From Pseudoalteromonas espejiana DSM 9414 (GTDB taxonomy: Bacteria > Pseudomonadota > Gammaproteobacteria > Enterobacterales > Alteromonadaceae), in assembly GCF_002221525.1 (NCBI RefSeq), contig NZ_CP011028.1:1313001-1377000 (forward strand): a stretch of 64,000 nt of DNA. Direction: 5' to 3'. Made by a program: the position numbers and the translations under genes. The notes beneath the pieces were generated by a model. That model was given only the letters and a program-made list of their open reading frames with translations, was not told the origin of the DNA and did not search any database. Of this stretch, positions 47,432 through 56,564 are shown in pieces; the stretch's first letter is position 1, and the number at the start of each line of letters is the position of its first letter.

Positions 47432-48157
47432 TTATTTAATTGCTACCATTGAGCAAAAATTAAAACATTGATACCACACCTGCGTTTGGCTAAAGCCAAT
47501 ATCGCTTAAACGATTAAAGTGCGTGCTGAGCGTATCGGGGCGCATTACGTTTTCAATAGCAGTGCGCTTTTGGCTTATTTCAAGCTCTGAGTAGCCATTG
47601 TGACGTTTAAAGTCGTGGTGCAAATCAATTAATAGGTTATCGCATTGCTCGTTTTCGGCTTTAATTTTTTCGCTAAGTAACAGTACGCCACCGGGCTTTA
47701 AATTAGCGTATATTTTTTCAAGTACAGCTTGGCGCTGAGCATGGGGTATAAATTGCAGCGTAAAGTTCATTGCCACAACCGATGCATTTTGAATTTCCAA
47801 TTCGTTAATATCACCAAGGGTAACTGTTACCGGTACGTCCGATTTAAAACCTTGTAAATGCACCTTACAACGCTCAACCATGGCTTGCGAGTTATCTACT
47901 GCAATAATGTGGCAGTTATCGGTGCGAATATTACGGCGCATACTTAATGTTACTGCACCTAGCGAGCACCCTAAGTCGTACAGGTTTGAATTACTTTGTG
48001 CGTATTCGCCAGCTAGTTTACCCATGGTACTTACAATAGTTGCATAACCTGGGACCGAGCGTTGTATCATATCCGGAAAAACCTCAACCACGTTTTGGTC
48101 AAAGCTAAAATCTTTTACTTGTTGCTCAGAGGCGTAAATACTGTCTTTTATGGTCAC
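47432..48157 (-). CDS. cmoA: carboxy-SAM synthase CmoA
   Basis: 241 residues. CmoA forms carboxy-S-adenosylmethionine from SAM and prephenate. The protein has the FSFDQNVVEVFPDMIQRSVP start, the SAM motif LYDLGCSLGAVTLSMRR (about 61-77), VVAMNFTLQFI and GGVLLLSEKI. First gene of cmoAB, divergent from the DUF3334 gene. Confidence 0.94.
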   Translation of the reverse strand: MTIKDSIYASEQQVKDFSFDQNVVEVFPDMIQRSVPGYATIVSTMGKLAGEYAQSNSNLYDLGCSLGAVTLSMRRNIRTDNCHIIAVDNSQAMVERCKVHLQGFKSDVPVTVTLGDINELEIQNASVVAMNFTLQFIPHAQRQAVLEKIYANLKPGGVLLLSEKIKAENEQCDNLLIDLHHDFKRHNGYSELEISQKRTAIENVMRPDTLSTHFNRLSDIGFSQTQVWYQCFNFCSMVAIK

Positions 48158-48273
48158 GAAGGCAGTCTCTTTAAAAATAATGGCACTATTTTAACATTTT
48201 ATGCTGGATAGTCAGTGATAAATTCAGTAGCTTGGCTAGAATTATGAATAATAAGTATAAAAGAGAACGTTAA

Positions 48274-48957
48274 ATGAGCAAAAGTAAGGTAATTAGCACA
48301 GACGATATATTAGCAACGCTTTGTCATTCAGTGACGGGTGTCCTTTCATCAGCCAGTGGTAACGAAATAAGCTACTCCGCCATGGTGCAAAAAATAACCC
48401 GCACCTGTATGCGACCGGATATTGGTTGTTTTGTATTATTTGATGGTGGCTTTACAGGGCTGGTTGTAACCAACTTTACTGCGCAAGCCGCAATGGAGAT
48501 TTATGGCGACTACATGCGTAACATGGGCATGCCAGAAGAAGAAATAGCGCACAGCCATTTATCAGACGACGTTTCAAATGTAATGGGCGAACTGATGAAC
48601 CAAATTGTAGGCGACTTCACCTCTAAAGTGCGCGAGCAATTACATACCTCTATTACACAAAACCAGCCAAAAATGATGGCAATCAACAAACAAGTGCAAA
48701 TATCGGTAGATACCACAATGGATCGCCCACAAGCACGCCGCGTAACCTTTACTACGCGTAACCAAAACATCTTTTATCTAGAGTTGGCAATGGATAAAAC
48801 GGAGTTTATTAAACTACACGACTTCGACATTGTAGAAGCCATAGACCCAGACGATATTATCGAAAACGAAGCTAAGCAAAAAGCACAAAAAGAAAAGGCA
48901 AGCGAGACAAAGCAAGACGATGCCGATGACGACTTTATGGCTGAACTAGGGCTGTAA
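48274..48957 (+). CDS. DUF3334 family protein, possibly CheX/CheC-like
   Basis: 227 residues, cytoplasmic. The central part (about 50-180) includes the helix DVSNVMGELMNQIVGDF, which looks like the conserved E-x2-N helix of CheC/CheX/FliY phosphatases (here GELMNQIVGDF), flanked by beta-strands. The last 40 residues are highly charged and end in a short DDFMAELGL tail, like the C-terminal tails that bind partners. The family name DUF3334 is from memory; the CheX-like link is inference. A hairpin and a terminator follow. Function unknown. Confidence 0.68.
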   Translation: MSKSKVISTDDILATLCHSVTGVLSSASGNEISYSAMVQKITRTCMRPDIGCFVLFDGGFTGLVVTNFTAQAAMEIYGDYMRNMGMPEEEIAHSHLSDDVSNVMGELMNQIVGDFTSKVREQLHTSITQNQPKMMAINKQVQISVDTTMDRPQARRVTFTTRNQNIFYLELAMDKTEFIKLHDFDIVEAIDPDDIIENEAKQKAQKEKASETKQDDADDDFMAELGL

Positions 48958-48963
48958 CCGCAG

Positions 48964-48990
48964 GTTGGGTAGAGCGAAGCGAAACCCAAC
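48964..48990. repeat. GTTGGGT...ACCCAAC stem-loop (widespread repeat type)
   Basis: GTTGGGT (48964-48970) and ACCCAAC (48984-48990) flank AGAGCGAAGCGAA. This GGGTTT/AGCGAAGCGAAACCC type is a common dispersed hairpin in gammaproteobacterial genomes. One copy seen here. Confidence 0.6.
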
Positions 48991-49028
48991 GTGCTTTTAG
49001 CTATCAGCGATCAGTAGAAAACTTACCT

Positions 49029-49057
49029 AAAACGCGATTTGATATCGCGTTTTTATT
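49029..49057. terminator. terminator after the DUF3334 gene
   Basis: AAAACGCGAT (49029-49038) and ATCGCGTTTT (49044-49053) pair, then more Ts. It lies 70 bases after the DUF3334 stop and faces the convergent metallopeptidase. Confidence 0.8.
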
Positions 49058-49107
49058 TTTTAGGGTTTTCTTTACAAGTTAGGTTGTATTTATATTTTGC
49101 AGATTGC

Positions 49108-49605
49108 TTAACTATACGGATTCTCTCCCATCGCTATCACCACACAAAAAATTCGCAAGTCCAATTCTAATTGGTGGTAACTCGGCTCCATGTGGCAGCA
49201 CAGTTTATAAAAACCTTTGTTATGATCTTTTTCTTTAAAATGCGCGAGCTCGTGTACTACTAATGCTTTTAATAAAGGCTCGGGAGCGCGCAATAAATCG
49301 CTGTTTATGGCTAAATCGTGCTTACGGGTTTTACCTTGCATGCGGTAGGTGTGAGTACCCAATGCATTGGTGACCATATCACCTTGTTTTTTAAATGCAG
49401 CGCGGCCAAACGGTGGGGCGTTTTTTAAATACTGTTTTTTTAAATCAGTGGCGTAGCTATAAAGTAGTTTATCAGTGGTTATAGTATGCGGTTGCGGGTA
49501 CTTTTTAAGTAAGTAGTCACATACCTTATTGTTATTTATTAGGCTTAATACTTGCTCAACAATATTGGCTGGGTAGCCGGTAAAGTAACGTGCGTATTCA
49601 CTCAT
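49108..49605 (-). CDS. YgjP-like M48-type metallopeptidase
   Basis: 165 residues. The zinc motif VVHELAHFKEKDHNKGFY (about 120-137) is the H-E-x2-H signature of the DUF45/YgjP group, with extra His in DHNKGF as third ligand candidate and the ending LDLRIF. The preceding half shows ALGTHTYRMQGKTRKHDLAI, the family's beta-sheet. Members are small metal-dependent hydrolases, sometimes described as nucleotide-processing. The substrate is unknown. Co-oriented with the DUF72 gene, 13 bases downstream. Confidence 0.8.
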   Translation of the reverse strand: MSEYARYFTGYPANIVEQVLSLINNNKVCDYLLKKYPQPHTITTDKLLYSYATDLKKQYLKNAPPFGRAAFKKQGDMVTNALGTHTYRMQGKTRKHDLAINSDLLRAPEPLLKALVVHELAHFKEKDHNKGFYKLCCHMEPSYHQLELDLRIFCVVIAMGENPYS

Positions 49606-49618
49606 TTTTATTCTCTAT

Positions 49619-50467
49619 TTAAAAAAGCGTAGGCTGGTGGGCTTCTTTTTCGCCGCTGAATGGATTTAATACTGGGTGATTATACCCTAGGTCTTTGCAA
49701 AATTGCCTAGCAAGTAATGGCGATTCTCGGTTATCGGCGGTATGAAAAAACACATACGGTGTTTTACCCTCATCAAGCCATTGTTTTACTTTACTAAGCC
49801 ACGGCTTATAAAAGGTTTGGTAGTCGTTATGTAAATCGGCTATTACAAAACGCGCCATAGGCTGTGAGCCGGTCGCTATTGCATGTACAGGTAAGTGCGG
49901 CTTTTTTTTTTGTGCGTCTATTAACGCCTCGGTGGTTGGTTTGACTGCAAAAAGCGCCCGCGTATCCATAGCAATACGGTTTATATTATTTGCTATTAGT
50001 AGTTGATTAAGTGCTACTTCGGCCTCACCTTTTTTAAAAAACTCAGTATGGCGTACTTCCACCCCGTAATTTAGCTCCTTGGGGAGTAAGCTAATAAACT
50101 GGGCGAGCTTAGGTAAGTCGTTTGGGCCAAATGCTTTAGGTAATTGCAGCATTATTTGCCCTGTTTTTTCAAGTAATGGAGCAAATAACGTAAGCCAATC
50201 GGTAAGCTCTGTTTGTACATTACTAAGGGCAAGCTCGTGGCTAAAACGACGATGAAACTTAAACGTAAATTTAAAATCGTCAGGTACGCTTTGTGCCCAG
50301 CGCAGTATTGTGCTTGGCGACGGGTCGGCGTAAAAGCTGGTGTTGCCCTCAACCGAATTAAAATGCTGCGCGTATTGGCTTAGCATGTCGGCATTTTTAC
50401 ATTGGCTTGAAAATAAATTGCCTTTCCAGGCGTTACTCGACCACTGAGGGCATCCAATATATAACAT
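49619..50467 (-). CDS. DUF72 (YecE) family protein
   Basis: 282 residues from the ATG at 50467, which starts MLYIGCPQWSSNAWKGN as in the family; an upstream in-frame ATG at 50563 would add 32 atypical residues. DUF72 has a TIM-barrel fold; conserved pieces are the FNSVEGNTSFY, KFHRRFSHE, FGPNDLPKLA and YVFFHTADN segments. The function is unknown. Its neighbourhood with cmoAB and aspS agrees with the E. coli yecE locus. Confidence 0.85.
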   Translation of the reverse strand: MLYIGCPQWSSNAWKGNLFSSQCKNADMLSQYAQHFNSVEGNTSFYADPSPSTILRWAQSVPDDFKFTFKFHRRFSHELALSNVQTELTDWLTLFAPLLEKTGQIMLQLPKAFGPNDLPKLAQFISLLPKELNYGVEVRHTEFFKKGEAEVALNQLLIANNINRIAMDTRALFAVKPTTEALIDAQKKKPHLPVHAIATGSQPMARFVIADLHNDYQTFYKPWLSKVKQWLDEGKTPYVFFHTADNRESPLLARQFCKDLGYNHPVLNPFSGEKEAHQPTLF

Positions 50468-50714
50468 AAAAATAACGGGTAAATGACTTTGTGGCGCCAG
50501 TGTAGCAAATAACAAAACGGGCTGCTGTAAATTCAGGGGTAAAAGCCGTACACGCCCTAGCATCTTAATACTACTTGGGTATAATGCAGGGCTTAATTTG
50601 AATATTTTTAGATTGCTAGCGGCGTTATTTACAATGTGGTGGCTGAATTTTTTTACCCACGCGCTTTAAAACAAATAAATGTAACCGTTAAGCCTTTTAT
50701 CTGACAGGAAAACT

Positions 50715-52493
50715 ATGCGCTCTATATACTGCGGACAGCTAAATAAAACTCACGTAGATCAAGAAGTTGAACTATGTGGCTGGATCAACAAACGACGTGA
50801 CCTTGGTGGACTTATCTTTGTCGATTTACGCGATAGAGAAGGTTTAGTACAAGTTGTATTCGATCCAGAAGTTGAAGGACTGATGGATACAGCTAACAAA
50901 CTTCGCCAAGAATTTTGTGTTCAGTTAAAAGGGGTTGTACGTGCGCGTCCAGATAGCCAAGTAAATAAAGACATGGCAACAGGCGAAGTAGAAATTTTAG
51001 GTACTGAACTTACTATTATTAACCGCTCTGAACCGCTGCCACTTGATTTTAACCAAACAAACTCTGAAGAACGTCGTTTAAAGTACCGTTACTTAGACCT
51101 TCGCCGCCTTGAAATGAGCGACCGTATTAAACTACGTGCTAAAGCAAGCAGCTTTGTTCGTCGCTTTTTAGATGAAAATGGCTTTTTAGACATTGAAACA
51201 CCTGTACTTACAAAAGCAACACCAGAAGGCGCGCGCGATTACTTAGTGCCAAGCCGTGTTCATAAAGGTAGCTTTTACGCTTTACCGCAGTCGCCACAGT
51301 TGTTTAAGCAATTGTTGATGATGTCGGGTTTTGACCGTTACTACCAAATCGTTAAATGTTTCCGTGATGAAGATTTACGTGCCGATCGCCAACCTGAATT
51401 TACGCAAATAGATTTAGAAACCTCGTTCATGAGCTCTGATCAAGTACGTGCTATGACCGAAAAAATGATTACGGATATGTGGCAATCGCTACTAAACGTT
51501 GATTTAGGCGAATTCCCAATTATGCCATACAGCGAGGCAATGAGCCTGTACGGTTCTGATAAGCCAGACTTACGTAACCCAATGAAATTAGTTGATGTTG
51601 CAGATTTAGTAAAAGATGTAGAGTTTAACGTTTTTTCAGGTCCAGCTAACGACGAAAAAGGCCGTGTTGCTGTATTAACAGTACCAGGTGGCGCTAAGCT
51701 TTCGCGTAAACAACTTGACGATTACACTAAGTTTATTGGTATTTACGGCGCTAAAGGCATGGCGTGGATGAAAGTAAACGACCGTGATGCAGGTGCCGAA
51801 GGCGTTCAATCTCCAGTGGCTAAGTTTTTAAACGAAGAAGTAATTACCCAGTTACTTGAGCGTACTAACGCACAAACGGGCGATATTATTTTATTCGGTG
51901 CTGATAAACGCAACGTTGTAAACGAAGCTATGGGCGCACTTCGCTTGAAGATTGGTGTTGATTTAGAAATCACTAACCTTGATAGCTGGGCGCCACTTTG
52001 GGTTGTTGACTTCCCAATGTTTGAAGAAGATGACGAAGGCACGTTACATGCTGTGCATCACCCATTCACCGCACCAAAAGATATCAGCGCTGAAGAGCTT
52101 GAAGCAAACCCAGCGGCGGCTATTTCAGATGCCTACGACATGGTATTAAACGGTTACGAAGTAGGTGGTGGTTCGGTACGTATTCACAATGCAGATATGC
52201 AAGAAGCCGCATTTAGAATTTTAGGTATTGATGCGCAAGAGCAACAAGACAAGTTTGGCTTTTTACTCGATGCCCTTAAATACGGCACACCGCCACATGC
52301 TGGTTTAGCATTTGGCCTTGACCGCCTAGTAATGCTTTTATGTGGTACAGATAACATTCGTGACGTTATTGCTTTCCCTAAAACAACTCAAGCGTCATGT
52401 TTATTAACTAACGCGCCAAGCAAAGCTAACAGCGACTCGCTTACTGAGCTTGCTATTAACGTAGTAGAAAAAGCAATTCCTAGCGAAGAGTAA
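50715..52493 (+). CDS. aspS: aspartyl-tRNA synthetase
   Basis: 592 residues, the long bacterial type with an inserted GAD domain (about 295-415). N-terminal OB-fold anticodon domain (about 1-105, [20 protein letters not shown]), class II motif 2 ([18 protein letters not shown]) and motif 3 ([13 protein letters not shown]). It charges the seven tRNA-Asp genes found at 37 kb, although no direct link in regulation is visible. A TATAAT -10 box is at 50580-50585. Confidence 0.96.
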   Translation: MRSIYCGQLNKTHVDQEVELCGWINKRRDLGGLIFVDLRDREGLVQVVFDPEVEGLMDTANKLRQEFCVQLKGVVRARPDSQVNKDMATGEVEILGTELTIINRSEPLPLDFNQTNSEERRLKYRYLDLRRLEMSDRIKLRAKASSFVRRFLDENGFLDIETPVLTKATPEGARDYLVPSRVHKGSFYALPQSPQLFKQLLMMSGFDRYYQIVKCFRDEDLRADRQPEFTQIDLETSFMSSDQVRAMTEKMITDMWQSLLNVDLGEFPIMPYSEAMSLYGSDKPDLRNPMKLVDVADLVKDVEFNVFSGPANDEKGRVAVLTVPGGAKLSRKQLDDYTKFIGIYGAKGMAWMKVNDRDAGAEGVQSPVAKFLNEEVITQLLERTNAQTGDIILFGADKRNVVNEAMGALRLKIGVDLEITNLDSWAPLWVVDFPMFEEDDEGTLHAVHHPFTAPKDISAEELEANPAAAISDAYDMVLNGYEVGGGSVRIHNADMQEAAFRILGIDAQEQQDKFGFLLDALKYGTPPHAGLAFGLDRLVMLLCGTDNIRDVIAFPKTTQASCLLTNAPSKANSDSLTELAINVVEKAIPSEE

Positions 52494-52527
52494 TTTGCTT
52501 AGCTTATTTGCTTTTAGCTAAATTTAA

Positions 52528-52560
52528 AAACCCCTAAGTTATTGCTTAAGGGTTTTTTTA
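52528..52560 (+). terminator. terminator of aspS
   Basis: An imperfect stem AAACCCCTAAG / CTTAAGGGTTT with a short loop, followed by TTTTTT, about 35 bases after the stop codon. Confidence 0.8.
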
Positions 52561-52609
52561 TAGTTAAATTATAGTTAGTTTACTATTTGTACTAATTAAC
52601 CTTGATATT

Positions 52610-52628
52610 TAATTAAGCGAATTGGTAT
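52610..52628. repeat. solo right end of the ATACCAATYCGC repeat
   Basis: TAATTAAGCGAATTGGTAT is identical to the right terminus of copy C (30902-30920 region) but no other part of the repeat follows on the left. A relic or a solo end. Confidence 0.7.
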
Positions 52629-52652
52629 TTAGCACTTTGAAAAGGAATTCTT

Positions 52653-52883
52653 ATGTCGTTTACTTTAACGTTGCTTGGTGAGTTTTTAGCTTTTTTTGTT
52701 ATGTTGTGCATTCCTATTTTTGCGTTCGTTAGTTACAAAATAGGAAAACGAAAAAGCACCATGCCGGGTACTTTAGCTTTTGTAGGTGGTTGTTTGGCAT
52801 TGTTTCCGCTATTTGGTTTAATTTATATAGCGTTGCTTGCCCTTAAACAAGATTTACCTAAAGCCAACCCTTGTGCTCTCTAA
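52653..52883 (+). CDS. small two-helix membrane protein
   Basis: 76 residues with two hydrophobic helices (about 6-28 and 43-62) joined by a basic loop KIGKRKSTMPGT, giving an inside loop. AAGGAA precedes the ATG by six bases. I do not recognise the family. It slightly overlaps the start region of the pentapeptide gene, so the two may be cotranscribed. Confidence 0.6.
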   Translation: MSFTLTLLGEFLAFFVMLCIPIFAFVSYKIGKRKSTMPGTLAFVGGCLALFPLFGLIYIALLALKQDLPKANPCAL

Positions 52884-52912
52884 GCCATTTAAATTACAGG
52901 CAAGTAGTCACC

Positions 52913-53509
52913 GTGCCCATTTCCAATCATAACCATTATTACGACCAACAATTTAGTACTTTGCAGCTAGCAGGGCAAGTAATTAAAAACACAGAATTTG
53001 AAGAGTGCACGTTTATAGAATGTGACTTATCTCAGGCTCATTTTAAAACATGTCGATTTATACAGTGCAACTTTAAAAATTGTAACTTGTCGTCAATTAA
53101 GTGGGGTTACAGCTCGCTTGAAAATGTAAGCTTTAGCCATTGTAAACTAAACAGCGTGCAATGGGGCGATGCAGATTGGGGAGCGCTAAGTATAAATGCG
53201 ACAGTAAGCTTTAATAGTTGTGAGCTCAGTAACAGCTCATTTTTTGAGTTAACTTTAAAATCACTTAAATTAATTCACTGCTTTGCAAAAAACGTTGATT
53301 TTAGGCATGCCGATTTAAAGCAAAGTAAATTTACTGGGACAGACTTTCGCGATAGCGAGTTTTTTCAAACCAATTTAACTAAGTGTGATTTTGTAGGCGC
53401 AACTGAGTTTAATATTGATTTAAATAATAATGTATTAGCAGGCGCTAAGTTTGAGCGCTTTGAAGCACTTAACTTGCTTACAAGCCTTAATATAGAACTG
53501 TGTGACTAA
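52913..53509 (+). CDS. pentapeptide-repeat protein, McbG/Qnr-like
   Basis: 198 residues from the GTG at 52913; a GTG fourteen codons earlier (52871) is possible but overlaps the membrane-protein gene. Pentapeptide repeats (A/C-D/N/F-L/F-x-x) run through most of the chain: FEECTFIECDLSQAHFKTC, then FRHADLKQSKFTGTDF, and TNLTKCDFVGATEFN near the C-terminus. The C-terminal layout (CDF followed by an xxFxID hinge and a final helix) looks like McbG, the microcin B17 immunity protein, and Qnr, which mimic DNA and shield gyrase. Function here is inference. Two-gene neighbourhood with the membrane protein. Confidence 0.75.
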   Translation: MPISNHNHYYDQQFSTLQLAGQVIKNTEFEECTFIECDLSQAHFKTCRFIQCNFKNCNLSSIKWGYSSLENVSFSHCKLNSVQWGDADWGALSINATVSFNSCELSNSSFFELTLKSLKLIHCFAKNVDFRHADLKQSKFTGTDFRDSEFFQTNLTKCDFVGATEFNIDLNNNVLAGAKFERFEALNLLTSLNIELCD

Positions 53510-53574
53510 TTTAAGTTATTTAGAAGCTGCAAATTAAGAGCTTCTAAATAATTTAGTGACCAGTAGCTCTTTAA

Positions 53575-53898
53575 TTAACAGCTAGGGCCATTTTTGTTAC
53601 GTGCGCTTGCAAGTGTGCGGGCAATTTCAAGCAGTGCAGGGGTGATGTCATCAGCGCCGTCTTTAATTAGCTTAGTTACATCACCTGATGAATATAAGCT
53701 ATCGCGCGGCGACTTAATACCTAACTCACGAACAAAGTCTTTTGTTTTACCTGTGCTGCCCGTTTCAATAAATTTAAAAATAATACGCTCGTTATTACTT
53801 TTAGGCTCGGCCTGTAACACGGCGATTTCTTCTTTGTAGGTTTCTATTCGACTTTGCAAAATGTCGATACGTTGTTCAATGGTGCTGTATGATTTCAT
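53575..53898 (-). CDS. hypothetical coiled-coil protein
   Basis: 107 residues. The first 30 (IEQRIDILQSRIETYKEEIA) form a coiled coil; the rest has an ERIIFKFIETG strand region and a helical end without recognised motifs. Not assigned to a family. The ATG is preceded by TACCCCC on the minus strand, a weak ribosome-binding site. Convergent with the pentapeptide gene and divergent from the hydrolase. Confidence 0.55.
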   Translation of the reverse strand: MKSYSTIEQRIDILQSRIETYKEEIAVLQAEPKSNNERIIFKFIETGSTGKTKDFVRELGIKSPRDSLYSSGDVTKLIKDGADDITPALLEIARTLASARNKNGPSC

Positions 53899-54024
53899 GG
53901 GGGTACTTTTCTAAATTAACTAAGAATAATACGCGTATTATCGCATACATTAGCAATGGCGCGCGCTAACCTTTATAGTAAAAGTTATTTTTATTTAAAA
54001 ACAATAATTTATATAATTTTAAAC

Positions 54025-54768
54025 ATGCATAAAACAATAAAAAAGTTACTAACATTAAGCGTACTTAGCCTAAGTGCGGGTTTAATTTCACCATTTAGCT
54101 TTGCACAAGACGGTGTAATAGTAGATCAAAGCCGCAATCGAACCATACCTATCAATATCACACTTCCAAATAACAGTGATAAATGCAGCGAGCAGGTAAA
54201 GTGCCCTGTAGCATTTGTAAATGCGGGCTACGGTATTAGCCACAATGAATACACGTTTGCGAGTAAGCTGTTTAACGCACACGGTTATTTAAGCATTGCA
54301 GTAGCACATGAACTTAAAACCGATCCTGCACTTAATCGTATGCAGCCATACTTAACCACCCGCATGGAAAACTGGCACCGCGGTGTAGTAACACTTAAGT
54401 TTTTAGTTAATCAGCTAAGTACGCAATACCCCGAGTATGATTTTACTAAACTCACTTTGTTTGGGCACTCTAACGGCGGTGATATATCAGCTTTATACGC
54501 TTCAATTTATTCAGCAGAAGTAAACCAAGTAATTACACTTGATCACCGTCGTATGTTGATCCCACGTAATAAAAACATACGCGTGCTTACACTTCGCGGT
54601 AGTGATTACCCAGCCGACGCTAACGTGTTATTAAACGATACAGAGCTTAAAGTGTTTCCGGTTAGCCAAGTAATGATTGAAAAATCGCGCCATAACGATA
54701 TGTACGACTCCGGGCCAACGTGGCTGGTGGAGAGAATGAGTAATGAGATGACGGCTTTTTTAAATTAA
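54025..54768 (+). CDS. exported alpha/beta hydrolase
   Basis: 247 residues from the ATG at 54025, chosen because it begins a classical signal peptide (MHKTIKKLLTLSVLSLSAG...SFA-Q, cleavage near residue 26); a longer in-frame ATG at 53956 gives a worse leader. The hydrolase core shows the nucleophile elbow LFGHSNGG (about 148-155), an Asp-containing ITLDHRR stretch and the C-terminal IEKSRHNDMYD His. No lid domain is obvious. Substrate unknown; the fold is like small secreted lipase/esterase-type proteins. Confidence 0.78.
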   Translation: MHKTIKKLLTLSVLSLSAGLISPFSFAQDGVIVDQSRNRTIPINITLPNNSDKCSEQVKCPVAFVNAGYGISHNEYTFASKLFNAHGYLSIAVAHELKTDPALNRMQPYLTTRMENWHRGVVTLKFLVNQLSTQYPEYDFTKLTLFGHSNGGDISALYASIYSAEVNQVITLDHRRMLIPRNKNIRVLTLRGSDYPADANVLLNDTELKVFPVSQVMIEKSRHNDMYDSGPTWLVERMSNEMTAFLN

Positions 54769-54792
54769 CCAAAATTTGCAGAGCTTTATTTC

Positions 54793-55057
54793 AGGGCCTG
54801 TTGACCTTTCAGGGTTATAATTTGTTCAATCTAGGGGCCATTTAATCACGGCGCGAGGTTTGTAACCTAGTGGGCTAAGTAAAAACCGAGTAACAAAGAG
54901 TAAATGGCCCCTAGGCGGAACCCTTTGGCAGCGCCTGTTTGGCATTTATACGTCGTTATCGCCTATTTATGGGGAACAACCACACTACATAGGCTCTGCC
55001 TTGCCTAAATACCAAACAGACTGCTGCAAATTCAACCTCGAAAGGTAAACAGGCCCT
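54793..55057. mobile_element. 265-bp MITE-like element with nested hairpins
   Basis: Terminal inverted repeats AGGGCCTGTTGACCTTTC (54793-54810) and its complement at 55040-55057 agree at 17 of 18 positions. Two inner inverted repeats lie inside: CTAGGGGCCATTTA (54831-54844) with TAAATGGCCCCTAG (54901-54914), 14 of 14, and CTGTTTGGCATTTA (54935-54948) with TAAATACCAAACAG (55006-55019), 13 of 14, plus a GCCTAT/ATAGGC arm inside the latter. No reading frame. It fills most of the 328-base spacer between the exported hydrolase and the OsmC fusion. A non-autonomous mobile element is the likeliest reading; a structured RNA is possible. Confidence 0.7.
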
Positions 55058-55096
55058 AGTAAATAGCGCAGCCATGGCTGCGCTATTTTGTTTTAG

Positions 55097-56299
55097 TTAC
55101 TCAACTAATTCACTTACTACAAGTGGGCTGTTATGCAGGGTTTTATGCACGGGGCATTTATCGGCTATTTCTAGCAGGCGTTTACGCTGTGCTTCGGTTA
55201 AATCGCCGCGTAGGGTAATTTTACGAGTTATTGCCTCAATATTTTGAGTGCATTCACCATTGTCGCAATCTTGATAGTAGTCACGCGTGTGTTCAAGCTC
55301 TACTTTTATATGATCAAGTGGCAGCTTTTTTAAACTTGCGTACATACGCAGTGTCATTGAGGTACAGGCGCCAAGGCCTGCCAGTATGTGATCGTACGGA
55401 TCGGGGCCTAAGTTATTACCACCCACTTTTAAAGGCTCATCGGCAAGCCAAGTATGATCTTTTGTACTTACGTGCTGAGTAAAAATATGGTCTTTTTCTT
55501 CAACTAATACTTTCCCGTTTTCTAATTTTGCACTGTACGCTGTTTTGTCGTAATTAACATAGCGGGTAGCCCAGTTTGCAATCATGGTAGCGGCGTAATC
55601 AGCATCGTTTTTATTGCTAAGTAGGTGATCGGCGTTATCTAGGCTAATAAAGCTTTTAGGGTGCTTAGCACTGCTGTAAATTTTTTCGGCTTCAGAAATA
55701 TTTACTGTGGCGTCAATTGGCGAGTGCATAACTAACAGGGCGCGTTTTAGTTTACTAATATGGCTTTTATCGTATTTTGCTATGTCGTCTATAAATTGCT
55801 TTTTAATAGTAAATTCACGACCGGCTAAGCTCACTTTAGCCTCGCCTGCGGCGTTAATTTCATCTAAATGTGCCTCAAAATTGTGAGCGACGTGCTGCGC
55901 ATCTGATGGCGCACCAATAGTTGTAATCGCTGATATTTCAGGAATATGCTCTGCTGCAGCTAATACCGCTGCGCCGCCAAGGCTGTGGCCAATTAATAAT
56001 TGTGGAGCTTCAAAATTGTCACGCAGGTGATCAGCTGCGGCAATTAAATCTTGAATGTTGGATGAAAAGTTACTGTTAGCAAAGTCGCCGTCGCTGTTAC
56101 CAAGGCCGGTAAAGTCAAAACGCAGCACTGCAATACCCTGTTGCGTAAGGGCACGGCTTATACGTGTTGCGGCCGCAATATCTTTACCACAGGTAAAGCA
56201 GTGGGCAAATAAAGCAAAAAATTTCACATCGCCGGCAGGGCGTTCGAGTTGGCCGGCCAGTTCTAAATTGCCGCTTTTAAAAGATACTTTTTGTCGCAT
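55097..56299 (-). CDS. alpha/beta hydrolase-OsmC fusion protein
   Basis: 400 residues with two domains. The first 250 are an alpha/beta hydrolase with the nucleophile elbow GHSLGG (about 103-108) and the LDNADHLL His region. The remaining 140 form an OsmC/Ohr-type peroxide-reducing domain: the active Cys in [14 protein letters not shown] and the second Cys in [11 protein letters not shown]. OsmC reduces organic hydroperoxides. The pairing implies that hydrolase products feed the peroxidatic domain, or that the hydrolase domain acts on oxidised lipids; unproven. Divergent from the dioxygenase gene with an FNR-type box between them. Confidence 0.88.
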   Translation of the reverse strand: MRQKVSFKSGNLELAGQLERPAGDVKFFALFAHCFTCGKDIAAATRISRALTQQGIAVLRFDFTGLGNSDGDFANSNFSSNIQDLIAAADHLRDNFEAPQLLIGHSLGGAAVLAAAEHIPEISAITTIGAPSDAQHVAHNFEAHLDEINAAGEAKVSLAGREFTIKKQFIDDIAKYDKSHISKLKRALLVMHSPIDATVNISEAEKIYSSAKHPKSFISLDNADHLLSNKNDADYAATMIANWATRYVNYDKTAYSAKLENGKVLVEEKDHIFTQHVSTKDHTWLADEPLKVGGNNLGPDPYDHILAGLGACTSMTLRMYASLKKLPLDHIKVELEHTRDYYQDCDNGECTQNIEAITRKITLRGDLTEAQRKRLLEIADKCPVHKTLHNSPLVVSELVE

Positions 56300-56386
56300 G
56301 GTGGCGCCTTATGTCACAATTACAATCGTTACAATGATAGACCAGATATAAGCACTAATTAGTGCAATTTCAATGTTTTTTATGAT

Positions 56387-56400
56387 TTGATCTCGATCAA
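56387..56400. promoter_or_regulatory. perfect FNR/EtrA-type box
   Basis: TTGATCTCGATCAA is an exact match to the FNR consensus TTGAT-N4-ATCAA, in the 265-base divergent region between the hydrolase-OsmC fusion and the dioxygenase genes, 88 bases before the former and 165 before the latter. By chance fewer than one such site per window is expected. FNR is an oxygen-sensing activator or repressor. Confidence 0.6.
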
Positions 56401-56564
56401 GTAAGTTGTTCACTAATTCATCTTGCGGACATTTGTCCTTATGTTTTTTAGGTGGTTTGTCTATCCTCGCACAGCGCTATAATTAAGGCTTTGCTACTCT
56501 ATCTTGGCATATTAGCTATATTTAAAGCAGCCCTGTTCTTACAACCTATTCACTGGAACGTACA

